Of a DNA stretch of 42,318 nucleotides, positions 1 through 8,395 are shown in pieces (position 1 is the first letter of the stretch; every line of letters begins with the position of its first letter). Source of the stretch: a virus; the IMG/VR virus record IMGVR_UViG_3300044644_001692, positions 1 through 42,318 of that record; one strand, given 5' to 3'. A model generated the notes under the pieces. That model did no database searches, was not told where the DNA came from, and saw nothing but the letters and a program-made list of their open reading frames with translations. A program made the position numbers and the translations under genes.

Positions 1-95
1 TCGATGCTGACGAAGTCAGCGTTGACTTGTGTAGTATCGGCGATGCTGACGGCGCCGGACGTGCGGTTCGTGATGCGTGAATTAGGGAAGCCCAT
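1..95 (-). CDS. Small virion-module protein, 5' end only (allele A copy)
   Basis: The gene starts with ATG (complement of 93-95) and runs off base 1, so only about 31 codons are visible. The visible part is almost identical to the start of the complete 85-residue gene at 39675..39932, which shows where the window should close into a circle. It begins MGFPNSRITNRTSG and continues with a polar, beta-rich-looking sequence. It follows the adaptor gene by 16 bases. I recognise no family, and the function is unknown. Confidence 0.7.
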   Translation of the reverse strand, partial: MGFPNSRITNRTSGAVSIADTTQVNADFVSI

Positions 96-111
96 AGGTT
101 TTAGTAGTTGA

Positions 112-729
112 TTAGTATTGGTTGACGCGGGCCGTCCACATGGAGGGCTGGCCCTGCTGAAAGTAATATTTGTCGCGCTGGGAAATCAGCTCGGACTCGG
201 CCATCTGTTCCATGGCGAGTGCTTTGTCGGTCTGTCCGTCCTCTTGGAGCAAATCTGCACTCAGCATCAGGCCGACTGCTTTGGCGAGGACGGCGGGCAC
301 TGTCGCCGAGAGGTTGCTGGCGCTGTATTCGGTCGGACGCACGCGGAAGTTGACCCAGACGGTGGTTGGCAAGTCGGTGCTTTGCGGGAAGCGGACGTTG
401 TCGCCGAGGAGCGTGTAGCCAATCTGGCGGGGTGCAACGTGTGTTGCAGGGTTGTCGCGGAGGACGGCGAAGACTTCGCCCATGGCGGTCTCGCCGGTTT
501 GCTCGTAGGGGATGAAGTAGCCGTTGGTCTCGTTGCCTTCGACGGTGCGTTCTTCAACGCGCATGAGTTCCGGCCAGTCGGCCCACTCCCAGCAATCCGC
601 GATGCGTTCGTTGGCGGCGGCGGTGAGCATCGTCAGCGCACCGGAGGGCACATTACTGATTGTGCTGGCATCATTGCCGACGCGTTGCCATGCGCGGAGG
701 AGGATAGATTGTAGAGTTACAGTGCGCAT
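112..729 (-). CDS. Head-tail adaptor / tail tubular protein A-like (allele A)
   Basis: 205 residues, close to the size of T7 gp11 (196), the adaptor ring between portal and tail nozzle in podoviruses. The sequence has the helical start seen in such proteins (LQSILLRAWQRVGND), a W-E-W-A-D-W segment near residue 48, and a C-terminal helical region with YYFQQGQPSMW. The second copy at 39949..40566 is roughly four fifths identical, with both ends identical and scattered changes between, as expected of two alleles. Its ATG overlaps the stop of the preceding fibre-accessory gene by one base (TAATG), indicating translational coupling. The family assignment is by resemblance and position; stopper or neck protein is the alternative name. 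Confidence 0.75.
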   Translation of the reverse strand: MRTVTLQSILLRAWQRVGNDASTISNVPSGALTMLTAAANERIADCWEWADWPELMRVEERTVEGNETNGYFIPYEQTGETAMGEVFAVLRDNPATHVAPRQIGYTLLGDNVRFPQSTDLPTTVWVNFRVRPTEYSASNLSATVPAVLAKAVGLMLSADLLQEDGQTDKALAMEQMAESELISQRDKYYFQQGQPSMWTARVNQY

Positions 730-1145
730 TAGCTGTTGAGTGCGTTCATGGCCGACTGCACGGCGGTCTCGAAGGTGATGGGCGGGGCGGGCCAGTCGTT
801 GCGGGGGCTTGGATCGGACGCGAAGATGGTGAGGATCTGCTGCAAGTATTGCTCGATGGCGTCCAGCTCGGGGCTTTGCTGGCCGGCGGCGGCGAGGGAC
901 TGGCGGAGATAAAGCAACGTGGGCTGGCGTTCGCCGCCGAGGCCGACGGATTTGAGGTGTTCTTCGGCGGTGATCGGCTCGGCTTCCGGCACGGGTGCGG
1001 GCGGAAGCGTGGCGAGGTCGATGTCAGCCAATCGGACGGCGGACGTTCCGGCGGGCGGTTGCCACTTGGCGGTGTCGCCGTCCCAGAGGACGATGTTGAC
1101 GAGGTGTCCGTTGGGTTGGTCGAGGATGGCGTATTGCTCGGTCAT
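729..1145 (-). CDS. Tail-fibre accessory/chaperone-like protein (allele A)
   Basis: 138 residues, directly after the fibre gene with a one-base TAATG overlap, the usual place of a phage tail-fibre assembly protein. The N-terminal half is built like those proteins (WDGDTAKWQPP, then an acidic Pro/Ala linker). The C-terminal half has a helix resembling the one in its allele-B counterpart at 40563..41042 (LLYLRQSLAAAG here, MLYLKLQLDAAG there). Apart from that the two are hardly alike, so each probably serves its own fibre tip. Role inferred from position and composition. Confidence 0.55.
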   Translation of the reverse strand: MTEQYAILDQPNGHLVNIVLWDGDTAKWQPPAGTSAVRLADIDLATLPPAPVPEAEPITAEEHLKSVGLGGERQPTLLYLRQSLAAAGQQSPELDAIEQYLQQILTIFASDPSPRNDWPAPPITFETAVQSAMNALNS

Positions 1146-2779
1146 TAGAAGTAAGTGGTTATAACAACGATGCCCGCCGCGCCGTTGCCGCCTGCTCCCG
1201 AAGCCGCTGGCAAGGCTCCCGCGCTGCCTCCGCCGCCGCCGCCGCCGTAAAGACCGCCGTTGCCGCCCGCGTTGCCAGCACCCGTGGAGCTATTTGGAGA
1301 TCCGCCGCCGCCGCCCGTTCCGACAAAATTCATGCCACCAGAGTTTCCGTTTCCGCCAGCAGCACTTGCCCCGCCAGTCCCGCCAGCAACCAATGCTCCT
1401 GTGCGAACGTGACCCGAATCCGCCGCTGCCGCGCTTGCGCTTACCGCATTTGCAGCACTGATCCCGCTGCCGCCTTGACCTCCGGTGGGTGCGTTGAAAA
1501 CTGCGGAACCCTGCGTTCTGCTTCCATTGCTGCCATTGACTCCACCATTCGTAGTCCCGTCTGCACTATAAATTCTCGCACTATTCGACGCACCAGATCC
1601 TCCAGCGCCAGTCGTTGTTGTTCCACCACTGCCGCCACCTGACGCGAATGTTTGAATGACCGATCCTATACTGCTGACGCCACCAGACGTTCCAAGTTGG
1701 CCATTGGCGACAGTGGTTCTCGCAGCGCCACCAGCGCCGCCCGCACCCACCGTTATAGTTTCTGTAGCGCCCAATGCGCTGGCGTCTAACCAACCAACAG
1801 TAATGCCTCCCGCGCACCCGCCGCCACCACCGCTGCGGTCTGTTCCTGCGTTATCACACCTGCCGCTACCACCGCCACCACCACCGCCGATGACGATGTA
1901 ATGCACCATCTTGGCTCCAGCGGGTTTTGTCCAAGTTCCGTTGGCGGTGAAGATTTGGGTGTCGGTGAGTTGGGCGGTCAGCGCGAGGGTGCCGGAGGCG
2001 TTGGGCAAATCATACGTTTGATTCGCCGTCAAATTGCCGTCAGCATCAAAGGTCGCTGTTGGGTCGCCCGCCGTGGTTGCATCTTCAAGCACCAGCTTGC
2101 GGGCTTTTATGTTGGCCAGTCCGCCGCCGGATTGCTCGATGCGAAAGTCTGCGCTTTCTCCTTGAATAAATGCTTTGTCTGCGCGGACGCCAAGAAGCGC
2201 AAACCCCACGCGGTTTTCCGTATCTTGATCATAACTTTCAACAGCAAAATACGGAATTGCTTGATTGCCGATTGGATCTTCAGAAGAAACACGATAATGA
2301 ATAGCCCCAGCGGTTCCGTTTATTTCGTCTCCAGAAATTGTTATTTTTTGGAAGGTCGGTGAGTCCGTGGTCGAAGTCCCTTGGTTCGGCAGGGTCACGT
2401 TGGCATTCGGCATGGTGATCGTGCGGGTGGTGCCGGGGGCGATGCCGGAGAGTTGGAACTTCAGATTCTTGGTCGCGTCCGTATCGTCGTAGACGAGAAA
2501 CTCACTGTCGTTCATCACCGAGGGCAGCGTGCCGACAAACTGGTAGTCGGTGTCGCGGGAGGCGCCCGCCGTGTTGACCCGGATGTAGATGCCGGCCTGC
2601 TTGTAGGTGCTAAACGGCCAAGTGCCGGAATTGTTTTTCACCAGCCAGCGACTATTGAGCGCAGCGGTGGTATCCAGCGGGAGGTCGGCGTAGGCGTCTA
2701 CCTGTCCGGCGAACGGCGCAGCATCGCCTCCTCCGGTGAGGTCGAAGTTGCCGGTAAAAGGATTGAATCCGAAGGCCAT
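1145..2779 (-). CDS. Tail fibre with glycine-rich receptor-binding tip (allele A)
   Basis: 544 residues. Residues 1-15 (FNPFTGNFDLTGG) are a virion-attachment-type start. Residues ~16-265 form a beta-rich shaft with repeats such as KNLKFQLSGI and YDLPNASGTLALT. From ~270 the protein becomes a glycine-rich domain opening with FTANGTWTKPAGAKMVHYIV, followed by many GGGG, GAGG and GGSG runs, and closing with GAAGIVVITTYF. This is the layout of the phage 'glycine-rich domain' fibre tips, thought to fold as packed polyglycine-II helices that present variable loops to the receptor. The shaft is shared with 41713..42318, but the tip is replaced there. First of the coupled genes downstream of the small 69-residue gene. 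Confidence 0.8.
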   Translation of the reverse strand: MAFGFNPFTGNFDLTGGGDAAPFAGQVDAYADLPLDTTAALNSRWLVKNNSGTWPFSTYKQAGIYIRVNTAGASRDTDYQFVGTLPSVMNDSEFLVYDDTDATKNLKFQLSGIAPGTTRTITMPNANVTLPNQGTSTTDSPTFQKITISGDEINGTAGAIHYRVSSEDPIGNQAIPYFAVESYDQDTENRVGFALLGVRADKAFIQGESADFRIEQSGGGLANIKARKLVLEDATTAGDPTATFDADGNLTANQTYDLPNASGTLALTAQLTDTQIFTANGTWTKPAGAKMVHYIVIGGGGGGGSGRCDNAGTDRSGGGGGCAGGITVGWLDASALGATETITVGAGGAGGAARTTVANGQLGTSGGVSSIGSVIQTFASGGGSGGTTTTGAGGSGASNSARIYSADGTTNGGVNGSNGSRTQGSAVFNAPTGGQGGSGISAANAVSASAAAADSGHVRTGALVAGGTGGASAAGGNGNSGGMNFVGTGGGGGSPNSSTGAGNAGGNGGLYGGGGGGGSAGALPAASGAGGNGAAGIVVITTYF

Positions 2780-2988
2780 TAGGAGCGGGTCACGGTGGCA
2801 ATCTTGGCGTCATTCGCTGTCGGCGTGCCGCCAACGTAGGTGAAGGTCAACGTGGCGACTGTCTGGGCGCCCTCCTTGTAGACCACCGTGGCGAGGTTGT
2901 TGGTGGTTGAGACGTAGTTCAGCTCGACGGCGTTATGCTGGGGAATATTTAGACCGGCGATGTTTCTGACTGAGACGTTGGGATGCAT
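2779..2988 (-). CDS. Small hypothetical protein of the tail module
   Basis: 69 residues between portal and tail fibre; its stop overlaps the fibre start by one base (TAATG). The sequence is polar and beta-like (VYKEGAQTVATLTFTYVGG) with no signal peptide or membrane segment. Size and position fit a small head-completion or fibre-linked protein, but I recognise no family. Confidence 0.6.
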   Translation of the reverse strand: MHPNVSVRNIAGLNIPQHNAVELNYVSTTNNLATVVYKEGAQTVATLTFTYVGGTPTANDAKIATVTRS

Positions 2989-3015
2989 GGGCTAAACTCT
3001 CTAATTTCGCAATAA

Positions 3016-5130
3016 TCAGGCGGCGGCCATGGGACTGGCGGGCATGCCGAGTTGCTGGTCTTGCTGGAGCTTTTGCAGCGCGGGCTGGGCGCCGGTGCGG
3101 CCGATGACGGCGTTTTGTTGTTGCTGCAATGCGAACGTGAAAGATTGGGCGCGGGCGTCGATCATCGAGCGGAAGATTTCGTCTTGCTGGTAGCGCTGCT
3201 GGACGGCGGGGTTGGACTGGATGATTTGCTGCAAGGTTTGCAGGCGGACTTGGGCGTTTTGGCCGCCTTCTTTGAGCGGCGGTTCGGTGCCTGCGGCGAT
3301 TTTTGCGAAGGCTCCTTGCTCGTCTTCTTGCTCGGCCTGGGTCGCGGCGCCGATGTCTTTGATGAGGATGCCGGCGAGATTTGGGTCTACTGCCTGCATC
3401 ATATATTTTACCAAACCTACTCGATCTATGACTCCGAAGGAGTCCAGCGGAGTGAGAACTGACGCCAAGTAATCCAGCTTTTTTCCGAGCGCCTCGTTGT
3501 CGAGCAGCCTTGCATCGAAATCACACACCACGTCAAAACGCCCGCGGATGTCATTAGGGCTGGCAGTGAGCGGGAGATTGGGGTTGCCGGTGACGCGGGC
3601 AACTTCTTCCGGCGTCATATACTGCTGACAAAGTGAGAGCGTCTGGACGAGGCAGAGCTTCATGTCGAGCAGCCACGAATCGACCAGCTCTTGGGTGTGG
3701 AGCATGTAGCGCTGCGGCGGGACGGCTTCGCTGATGCGGCCGAAGTAGTTGTCCACGTCGTTGCGGATGGACATCTCAACTTCGATGCTGCCGGCGTCGG
3801 GTTGCGGCGGGTTCATCCAAGAGATCTCGCCGGGACGGCGCTCGGGGATCTGCACGCCGGGGCCGAGGATAAGGTCCATCTTGCCGCGCGCGGCGGGCGT
3901 TTTGAGCGGCGGCAAGGTGACGATGCTGGCGCGGTCGCCTCGCATGTCGCGTTGGATTTTGACTTCTTCCTGGGCGGTCTGGACGATCTCCGGCACGCCG
4001 CGGGATTCCAAGATGGGGCGCGAGGCGCGCTCGCGGGGCAGCTCGACGAAGGGATAGAGCGCGTGGGCGTAGGGCAGGATGTCGTGGACGGCGGTGCGGT
4101 CGGGAACGTGGTAGCTGAGGACGGTGCGGGTGACGCGCATCGCTTTGGTGCGGTCGTCGTGTTCCTTGCGGTAGACGTGCCAGATCTCGATCATGTCGCG
4201 CTGGTGGTCGTAGAGGAACTGGTCGCTGCGGTGGAGGTTTAGCGAGATGCGGCGGATGTCGCCTTTCTTCTCCACGACTTGCTCGACCCATTTGTCGTCC
4301 CAGCCCTCAACAGCGGCACGTTCGCGCAACTCCGGTTCGGTCATTAGCTCGCGTCGGGCAACGAACGCGGCACGCTGTAATGAGTAGGTCTGGGCGGGGA
4401 AGATGATGTCCTCCCAAGGCTCTAGGGCGGTCCACTGGGGCCGGCTTTCAAAAACGTAGGGCTGCTCCCATTCGACGAAGCCCTTCTCGCGGAACTGGCG
4501 GACTTTGGCGGTGGTGCCGAGTTCTGGGATGACTTCGCCCATGAGCTGGGCGGCGAGTTCTTCTTGCTCCGGGTCGAGGACGACTTCGAGGAGGGCTTGC
4601 AGGTTGGGGTCTTGCGACTCCTGCAGCATCATCATGGCGTCCTCCATGCTGAAGCTCTTGATCTCGGTGCGGGTGGTCTTGATCCAATCAACAGCCATGA
4701 CGGCGAGGCCGTAGGTCTCGCGGAAGTTGGCGGCGAGCTGCACTTCGCGCCGGAGGTCATCCAAGACGTGCTGGAAGAGGAGCCACTTAAGGACGGACTC
4801 TGCGGCGCTGCGCTTGTCGATGTCCATGGACTCGACCGGCTGGACTTGGACGCGCGCCTTGAAGAAGGCGTTGGTGAGCATCGCAATGTGATCCCGGCAA
4901 ATGGTGTCGGCCAAGCGAACGCGAGAATCAAGGGACTTGTCCCATGGGAATGGGCGCTTGCCGAGGGCTTCTTGGTGTTTGCGACCGTCGTCGGTCTGGC
5001 CGGCCCAGATGCAAAATCTGGTGTTCCAGTTCCTTAATTTTCGCTGGACGTAGCCGCTGCCATCGGCGTCAGCTTCATCGATGTCCGAGAGGATCTCGGA
5101 GATTTTGTCGCGGTCGGGTGCTTTGATCAT
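3016..5130 (-). CDS. Portal protein, podovirus (P22-like size)
   Basis: 704 residues, close to P22 gp1 (725). The portal forms the dodecameric ring at the capsid vertex through which DNA is packaged and ejected. The N-terminal part is charged and helical (RDKISEILSDIDEADADG), followed by PFPWDKSLDSRVRLADTICRD, typical of podovirus portals near residue 60. The long middle carries the wing/stem region, and the C-terminal ~100 residues are Gln-rich and helical (LQQQQNAVIGRTG), which fits a barrel or crown. It lies immediately after a 111-residue gene (stop TAA directly followed by ATG), with scaffold, capsid and decoration upstream in the same operon. Assignment by size, order and motif feel. 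Confidence 0.85.
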   Translation of the reverse strand: MIKAPDRDKISEILSDIDEADADGSGYVQRKLRNWNTRFCIWAGQTDDGRKHQEALGKRPFPWDKSLDSRVRLADTICRDHIAMLTNAFFKARVQVQPVESMDIDKRSAAESVLKWLLFQHVLDDLRREVQLAANFRETYGLAVMAVDWIKTTRTEIKSFSMEDAMMMLQESQDPNLQALLEVVLDPEQEELAAQLMGEVIPELGTTAKVRQFREKGFVEWEQPYVFESRPQWTALEPWEDIIFPAQTYSLQRAAFVARRELMTEPELRERAAVEGWDDKWVEQVVEKKGDIRRISLNLHRSDQFLYDHQRDMIEIWHVYRKEHDDRTKAMRVTRTVLSYHVPDRTAVHDILPYAHALYPFVELPRERASRPILESRGVPEIVQTAQEEVKIQRDMRGDRASIVTLPPLKTPAARGKMDLILGPGVQIPERRPGEISWMNPPQPDAGSIEVEMSIRNDVDNYFGRISEAVPPQRYMLHTQELVDSWLLDMKLCLVQTLSLCQQYMTPEEVARVTGNPNLPLTASPNDIRGRFDVVCDFDARLLDNEALGKKLDYLASVLTPLDSFGVIDRVGLVKYMMQAVDPNLAGILIKDIGAATQAEQEDEQGAFAKIAAGTEPPLKEGGQNAQVRLQTLQQIIQSNPAVQQRYQQDEIFRSMIDARAQSFTFALQQQQNAVIGRTGAQPALQKLQQDQQLGMPASPMAAA

Positions 5131-5466
5131 TTAAGGGACAAGCACCGTGGTGCGGCGCGGGGTGTAGTGGACGGCGGTCTCGGGGTGGCGCTTCTTGAAG
5201 TCATCGCGCCAGCCTTTGTCGGCCCAGCAGCCGGGTTCGGTTTTTTCCCAAGCCCAGTAGACATCGGCGTCGATGCTCATGGTGTGTTGGCCGATGCCTT
5301 CAACGGCGCATTGCTCAAGGCGCTCGTTGGCCTGCGCGATGCGCTGCTGCTCAAGGCCAGCCATGACGGCCTTGACGTTCCAACCTGTAAGGAGTTCCTC
5401 TTTGACGAGGTGGGCCATCTCATCGCCCAGGTCGTTGGCGATGCCGGTCCAGAGTGAGTCGGCCAT
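5131..5466 (-). CDS. Hypothetical head-module protein
   Basis: 111 residues between decoration protein and portal; TAA abuts the portal ATG. Mixed alpha/beta, with a helical first half (EQQRIAQANERLEQ) and a Trp-rich second half (YWAWEKTEPGCWADKGWRDDF). No membrane segment or nucleotide-binding motif is visible. Conservation of order suggests a head-assembly or connector role, but I recognise no family. Confidence 0.6.
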   Translation of the reverse strand: MADSLWTGIANDLGDEMAHLVKEELLTGWNVKAVMAGLEQQRIAQANERLEQCAVEGIGQHTMSIDADVYWAWEKTEPGCWADKGWRDDFKKRHPETAVHYTPRRTTVLVP

Positions 5467-5474
5467 CCTGAAAG

Positions 5475-5498
5475 CTGCGGCGCCCGGAGACGCCGCAG
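5475..5498 (-). terminator. Intercistronic hairpin after decoration gene (weak terminator or mRNA stabiliser)
   Basis: CTGCGGCG at 5475-5482 pairs perfectly with CGCCGCAG at 5491-5498 (8 bp, 8-base loop). On the minus strand the stem is followed only by CTTTC, so it is not a full rho-independent terminator. It sits between the highly expressed capsid/decoration genes and the portal, where a partial terminator or RNA-processing barrier would lower downstream expression. Confidence 0.45.
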
Positions 5499-5520
5499 GT
5501 GATTCAAGACTTGGTCTGAC

Positions 5521-5982
5521 TTAGAGCGCGTTGACGTTGGCGATGTGGAGGAGGATCTCCAGTTCGCCGGCGTTGTGATCCGCAAGGCTGTCGCTACCAG
5601 TGCAAGCGAAGGCCGCTTGGATATACTTGGGCGAGGCTGCCGTGCCTTCCGTGAACACGAACGGGGTCGCAGAGGGGTTGACCTTGTAGAACACTTCCGT
5701 GCCGCTGGGGTTCAACTCCTGAGACGCGATGAACGCATCGTCGTCAGCAACGGCGTCGTTGTGACCGATCTTCACCGTGGTGGTGATGGTCGCAGCGTCC
5801 GAGCTGTCGAACACAGCGGTCAGGTTTGTCGCTGCGGCTTTGACAACCGTTCCGGCAACGACAGGGATCAAATTGATCGTCTGGGCGTCATCGGTGTCGG
5901 TGAGGTCGTTGTGGTCGAGGATGACCTTGTGCGTGTAGCCAAAGGCCGCTTTGCTTTCGTAGGGCAGTTCGTAGACTTTCAT
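5521..5982 (-). CDS. Head decoration-like protein
   Basis: 153 residues directly downstream of the major capsid gene, the usual site of a decoration (capsid-stabilising) protein. The sequence is beta-rich with many short hydrophobic strands (INLIPVVAGTVVKAAATNL, ATITTTVKIGHND) and ends in LEILLHIANVNAL. Repeated acidic turns (DLTDTDDAQ, AVADDDAF) suggest surface loops. No catalytic motif is seen. A minor tail or structural protein is the alternative. Confidence 0.6.
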   Translation of the reverse strand: MKVYELPYESKAAFGYTHKVILDHNDLTDTDDAQTINLIPVVAGTVVKAAATNLTAVFDSSDAATITTTVKIGHNDAVADDDAFIASQELNPSGTEVFYKVNPSATPFVFTEGTAASPKYIQAAFACTGSDSLADHNAGELEILLHIANVNAL

Positions 5983-6007
5983 TTTAAGTTTGTTCCTTGG
6001 TTAATGA

Positions 6008-7024
6008 TTAAGCTGCGAGCGCCACACCGGCGGTGAACTTGCCCTGGGACTGCGGGGCCAAGCAGGTGACCGAAGCGATAGCATCGATCAGCGCGCGAGG
6101 GCCGCCGCCGAGGTCGGGAAGCTCCCGCATGGCCGGACGCTTGGCGAAGCGGACTTCGCACTGGTCCATGTTGAGCACGAGGCCGGACGAGTTTTTCGCC
6201 GTGGCGCTGGAGTTGTTCTGCCTCAAATAAAGGCTAGGGAGCAACCGGAGCACTCCGAAATCGCCCTCAAACACATTCACAGCAGACACGATTTTCTTGG
6301 CGTCAGCTGAGGTGTTGAACGTGCGGATGGACAGGCCAGCGCCGGCAGCGCCGGTGCTGAAGCGGGTGTATTCGGTGAAGGAGCGCTTCAGCGAAGGACC
6401 GCAGAGGAGCACCATGTCGTCGATCTGGCCGGTCTGCGAGTAGATGCTCTGGAGGAGCGTCTGCACGGCAGACTCAGTCGGCGCGGCATCGGTGTTGACG
6501 CTGTCGGTCGGAGTGCGGTAGGCCGAAGGCACGGGCAAATCACTTTGCGCTGCCGTATCCACCCAACGAAACAATCCGCGGGTGCGATATGCATTGGCGC
6601 CGCTTTGCTCTTGGGACTCGCGGTCGGAGCAAAAGGCGGACTCCATATCCCTTTTTGTTTCCAAAAGAGCCTTGCTTACGCCAACGGCGAGCTGTTTGCG
6701 GCGGCCGATACCGGCGATGTCGCTGGCCTCTTGGACGAAGGTGTCCACCTTAACGGCACGGCGGAACATCTGTCCGCGGGCGCTTAAGAGGGCGCGGTTT
6801 TTGGAGGGATCGTCGAACGTGGAAACGTCCGAGTTGCTCAAGACGCCGTCGAATGACGGGTCGTTATATTTGTCGGCCTGAAAACTGTAAACGGCCGCAT
6901 TAGATATATCTTGGCCCTTTCGAGCCGCACTTACGAAGGGCGTGTTTTTTGCATCGACGATAGTGATAACGTCGCTCAGGTCTTCACGCTGACCTGTCAC
7001 TGGGAAAATTGATCCAGTAGCCAT
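6008..7024 (-). CDS. Major capsid protein, SU10/DUF5309-like
   Basis: 338 residues, the size and layout of the SU10-type HK97-fold capsid proteins. It opens with a short N-arm and DVITIVDAKNTPFVSAARKG, the signature start of that family. It continues with an E-loop/P-domain region (FRRAVKVDTFVQEASDIAGIGRRKQL) and later DMVLLCGPSLKRSFTEYTR and NVFEGDFGVLRLLPS. It follows the scaffold gene by 26 bases and precedes the decoration gene. The family starts straight at the mature-like N-arm, so a separate scaffold fits. Capsid subunits assemble the icosahedral shell. Confidence 0.85.
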   Translation of the reverse strand: MATGSIFPVTGQREDLSDVITIVDAKNTPFVSAARKGQDISNAAVYSFQADKYNDPSFDGVLSNSDVSTFDDPSKNRALLSARGQMFRRAVKVDTFVQEASDIAGIGRRKQLAVGVSKALLETKRDMESAFCSDRESQEQSGANAYRTRGLFRWVDTAAQSDLPVPSAYRTPTDSVNTDAAPTESAVQTLLQSIYSQTGQIDDMVLLCGPSLKRSFTEYTRFSTGAAGAGLSIRTFNTSADAKKIVSAVNVFEGDFGVLRLLPSLYLRQNNSSATAKNSSGLVLNMDQCEVRFAKRPAMRELPDLGGGPRALIDAIASVTCLAPQSQGKFTAGVALAA

Positions 7025-7050
7025 GATGATTGGTTCTTTCTGTTTTTGGG

Positions 7051-8061
7051 TTAGCTAAGAAGACTCTCGGCGAAGGCTTCCAGCGATTGGCGGTCGCCTC
7101 GTTCGTAGAGTCGTTTTGCAGCGTCTTTGCTGCTTGTCTTGGTGGCAGATTTGGCTGCGCTAACCGGGGATGCAGGTGTGGGAAGTTTGACTTCTGATTT
7201 TGCTGACGAGACTTTCTTGGCGGCGCTGGCTTTGGCCTTTTGGGCTTCTTGCTTTTGCATGAGCTGCTGTTCGCCGTACAAGGCGAGGCCGACCCAGTAT
7301 TCGACTTGGGGCAGCTTGAGCAGCTCGGGCGCTTGCTTCACGGTCGCTTGGTAGGCCGTGTTGAGCGCGGTGCCTTTGGTGAAGATGTCGGGGAACAGGT
7401 TTTTGGCTGCCTCGACGGCCGGCTGGCGTTGGGCGAGCCATTGCTGGCGCGCGGGCGCGTGTAGGGTTAGAACGTCGTCTGCTTTGAGCAGATATTCTTT
7501 GACGGCATCGCTGTCTACATAGACCTCGCTGCCGTCTGGACGCTTTACCGTGGCGCCGTCGCTGTTCTTTAGTGCCCAGCGGCGGACTTCCTGCGCGCTT
7601 TTGACCTTAGCCTCGAGCGCTTCCGGGGTATCGACATCAGCCAGCGGGTTGTCCGCGGAGGGCTGAAGGACGGGGCGGCTGGCCTCGTTGACCTGCGCCT
7701 CTAGTTCGGCGAGCTTGGTCTTGGCCGCGCTGTATTCTGTCTCCAGCGTCTGCGCCTTTTCCTCGGCTTCCTTGCGTTTTGCCGTCAGTTTATCGATCCG
7801 TTTCTGGACCTTCTCTTGCGGCACTAGAGCGTCGTCGTCCTCGGACTCTTCGTCCTCGGCATCTTCATCTTCGGACTCCTCCGCGGGCTTTTCAGCCTCG
7901 GATTCATCCGACTCGTCATTGTCAGAGAGCTTTTCTTCTTCGGCGTCGGTCTTTTGATCAGCCGCTTCCGGTGCTGGTTGATCCAGTCCGACTAGCGCTT
8001 CGCTGATCGACATAACGTCGAAATCCACCTCTGCGGCCGGAGCCGCTTCCTCTGTCGCCAT
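7051..8061 (-). CDS. Scaffolding protein
   Basis: 336 residues. The first ~100 are extremely acidic (runs such as EESEDEDAEDEESEDDD), followed by a long coiled coil (residues ~85-130, RIDKLTAKRKEAEEKAQTLE) and a basic Lys/Ser/Ala-rich C-terminal tail ending near LYERGDRQSLEAFAESLLS. This charge layout is characteristic of podovirus scaffolds, in which a basic C-terminus contacts the capsid protein and the acidic, elongated body leaves the procapsid. First gene after the promoter at 8157-8185, directly upstream of the capsid gene. Confidence 0.8.
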   Translation of the reverse strand: MATEEAAPAAEVDFDVMSISEALVGLDQPAPEAADQKTDAEEEKLSDNDESDESEAEKPAEESEDEDAEDEESEDDDALVPQEKVQKRIDKLTAKRKEAEEKAQTLETEYSAAKTKLAELEAQVNEASRPVLQPSADNPLADVDTPEALEAKVKSAQEVRRWALKNSDGATVKRPDGSEVYVDSDAVKEYLLKADDVLTLHAPARQQWLAQRQPAVEAAKNLFPDIFTKGTALNTAYQATVKQAPELLKLPQVEYWVGLALYGEQQLMQKQEAQKAKASAAKKVSSAKSEVKLPTPASPVSAAKSATKTSSKDAAKRLYERGDRQSLEAFAESLLS

Positions 8062-8156
8062 GAGCTTAACCCTCTCAAGTAGGAACCAGGCTGTGCGTCA
8101 GCCAGACCGATCAAACCTCGCGTGCCATGAGGGCACTACTCCACTTTGATACGTCT

Positions 8157-8185
8157 ATTATCTCACACTACTGGACAAATGTCCA
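8157..8185 (-). promoter_or_regulatory. Sigma70-type promoter with extended -10 for scaffold/capsid genes
   Basis: On the minus strand: -35 TGGACA (8185-8180), a 17-base spacer, then -10 GATAAT (8162-8157), preceded by TGA, which gives an extended -10 (TGn). Both hexamers match consensus at five of six bases. A start near 8150 leaves a leader of about 90 bases before the scaffold ATG at 8061. Confidence 0.65.
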
Positions 8186-8186
8186 G
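8171..8186. promoter_or_regulatory. Operator-like palindrome over the -35 box
   Basis: CTGGAC-N4-GTCCAG, a perfect 6-bp inverted repeat with a four-base centre. It covers the -35 element of the promoter at 8157-8185, the position expected for a repressor site or for an activator replacing -35 contacts. Confidence 0.55.
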
Positions 8187-8344
8187 CACTATTTTGCAAG
8201 AATGTATTGTTTAACGATACTCCGCTTATGTCTTCCGGCGACATCTGGATAGAATCGGCTATAGTTCTGCACAAGTGATTGCACTTTGTGTCACAAAATG
8301 TGCGGTGTTTTTGCAGCGACAAGTCGCTTAATGACAGCTTCACG

Positions 8345-8395
8345 CTACACTAAGCGGGTGTAGTGTTGCCGCACGGCAACATTTTGCCGTGTGGC
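8345..8395. terminator. Tandem hairpins at the end of the terminase block
   Basis: Hairpin 1 is CTACAC (8345-8350) with GTGTAG (8358-8363). Hairpin 2 is GCCGCACGGCAA (8368-8379) with TTGCCGTGTGGC (8384-8395), giving 12-base arms with one mismatch and a four-base loop. Neither is followed by a T run on either strand, so this is either a factor-dependent or pausing terminator or an RNA-processing element. It lies 27 bases beyond the stop of the 94-residue gene. Confidence 0.5.

Larger units (their letters stand above)
1..2209. repeat. Terminal near-duplicate, allele A of the tail-fibre locus
   Basis: This stretch is the counterpart of 39838..42318. The first ~110 bases differ at only two positions (72 and 97). 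The adaptor gene that follows is diverged but alignable, the middle is unrelated, and the last ~230 bases (1975-2209) match 42082-42318 with only a few base changes. Base 2209 corresponds exactly to the last base of the window. A circular genome whose two ends were assembled from different variants explains this best; removing either copy leaves about 40 kb. Confidence 0.85.

Noticed and set aside
1145-1900. Low-complexity G/C-rich stretch as a structural DNA repeat
   Set aside because: It is explained by Gly codons of the fibre tip in a continuous reading frame.
8158-8343. 61-codon minus-strand frame with GTG start
   Set aside because: It covers the promoter, operator and dyads, starts without a ribosome-binding site, and has a Cys/Ser-rich unfamiliar translation.
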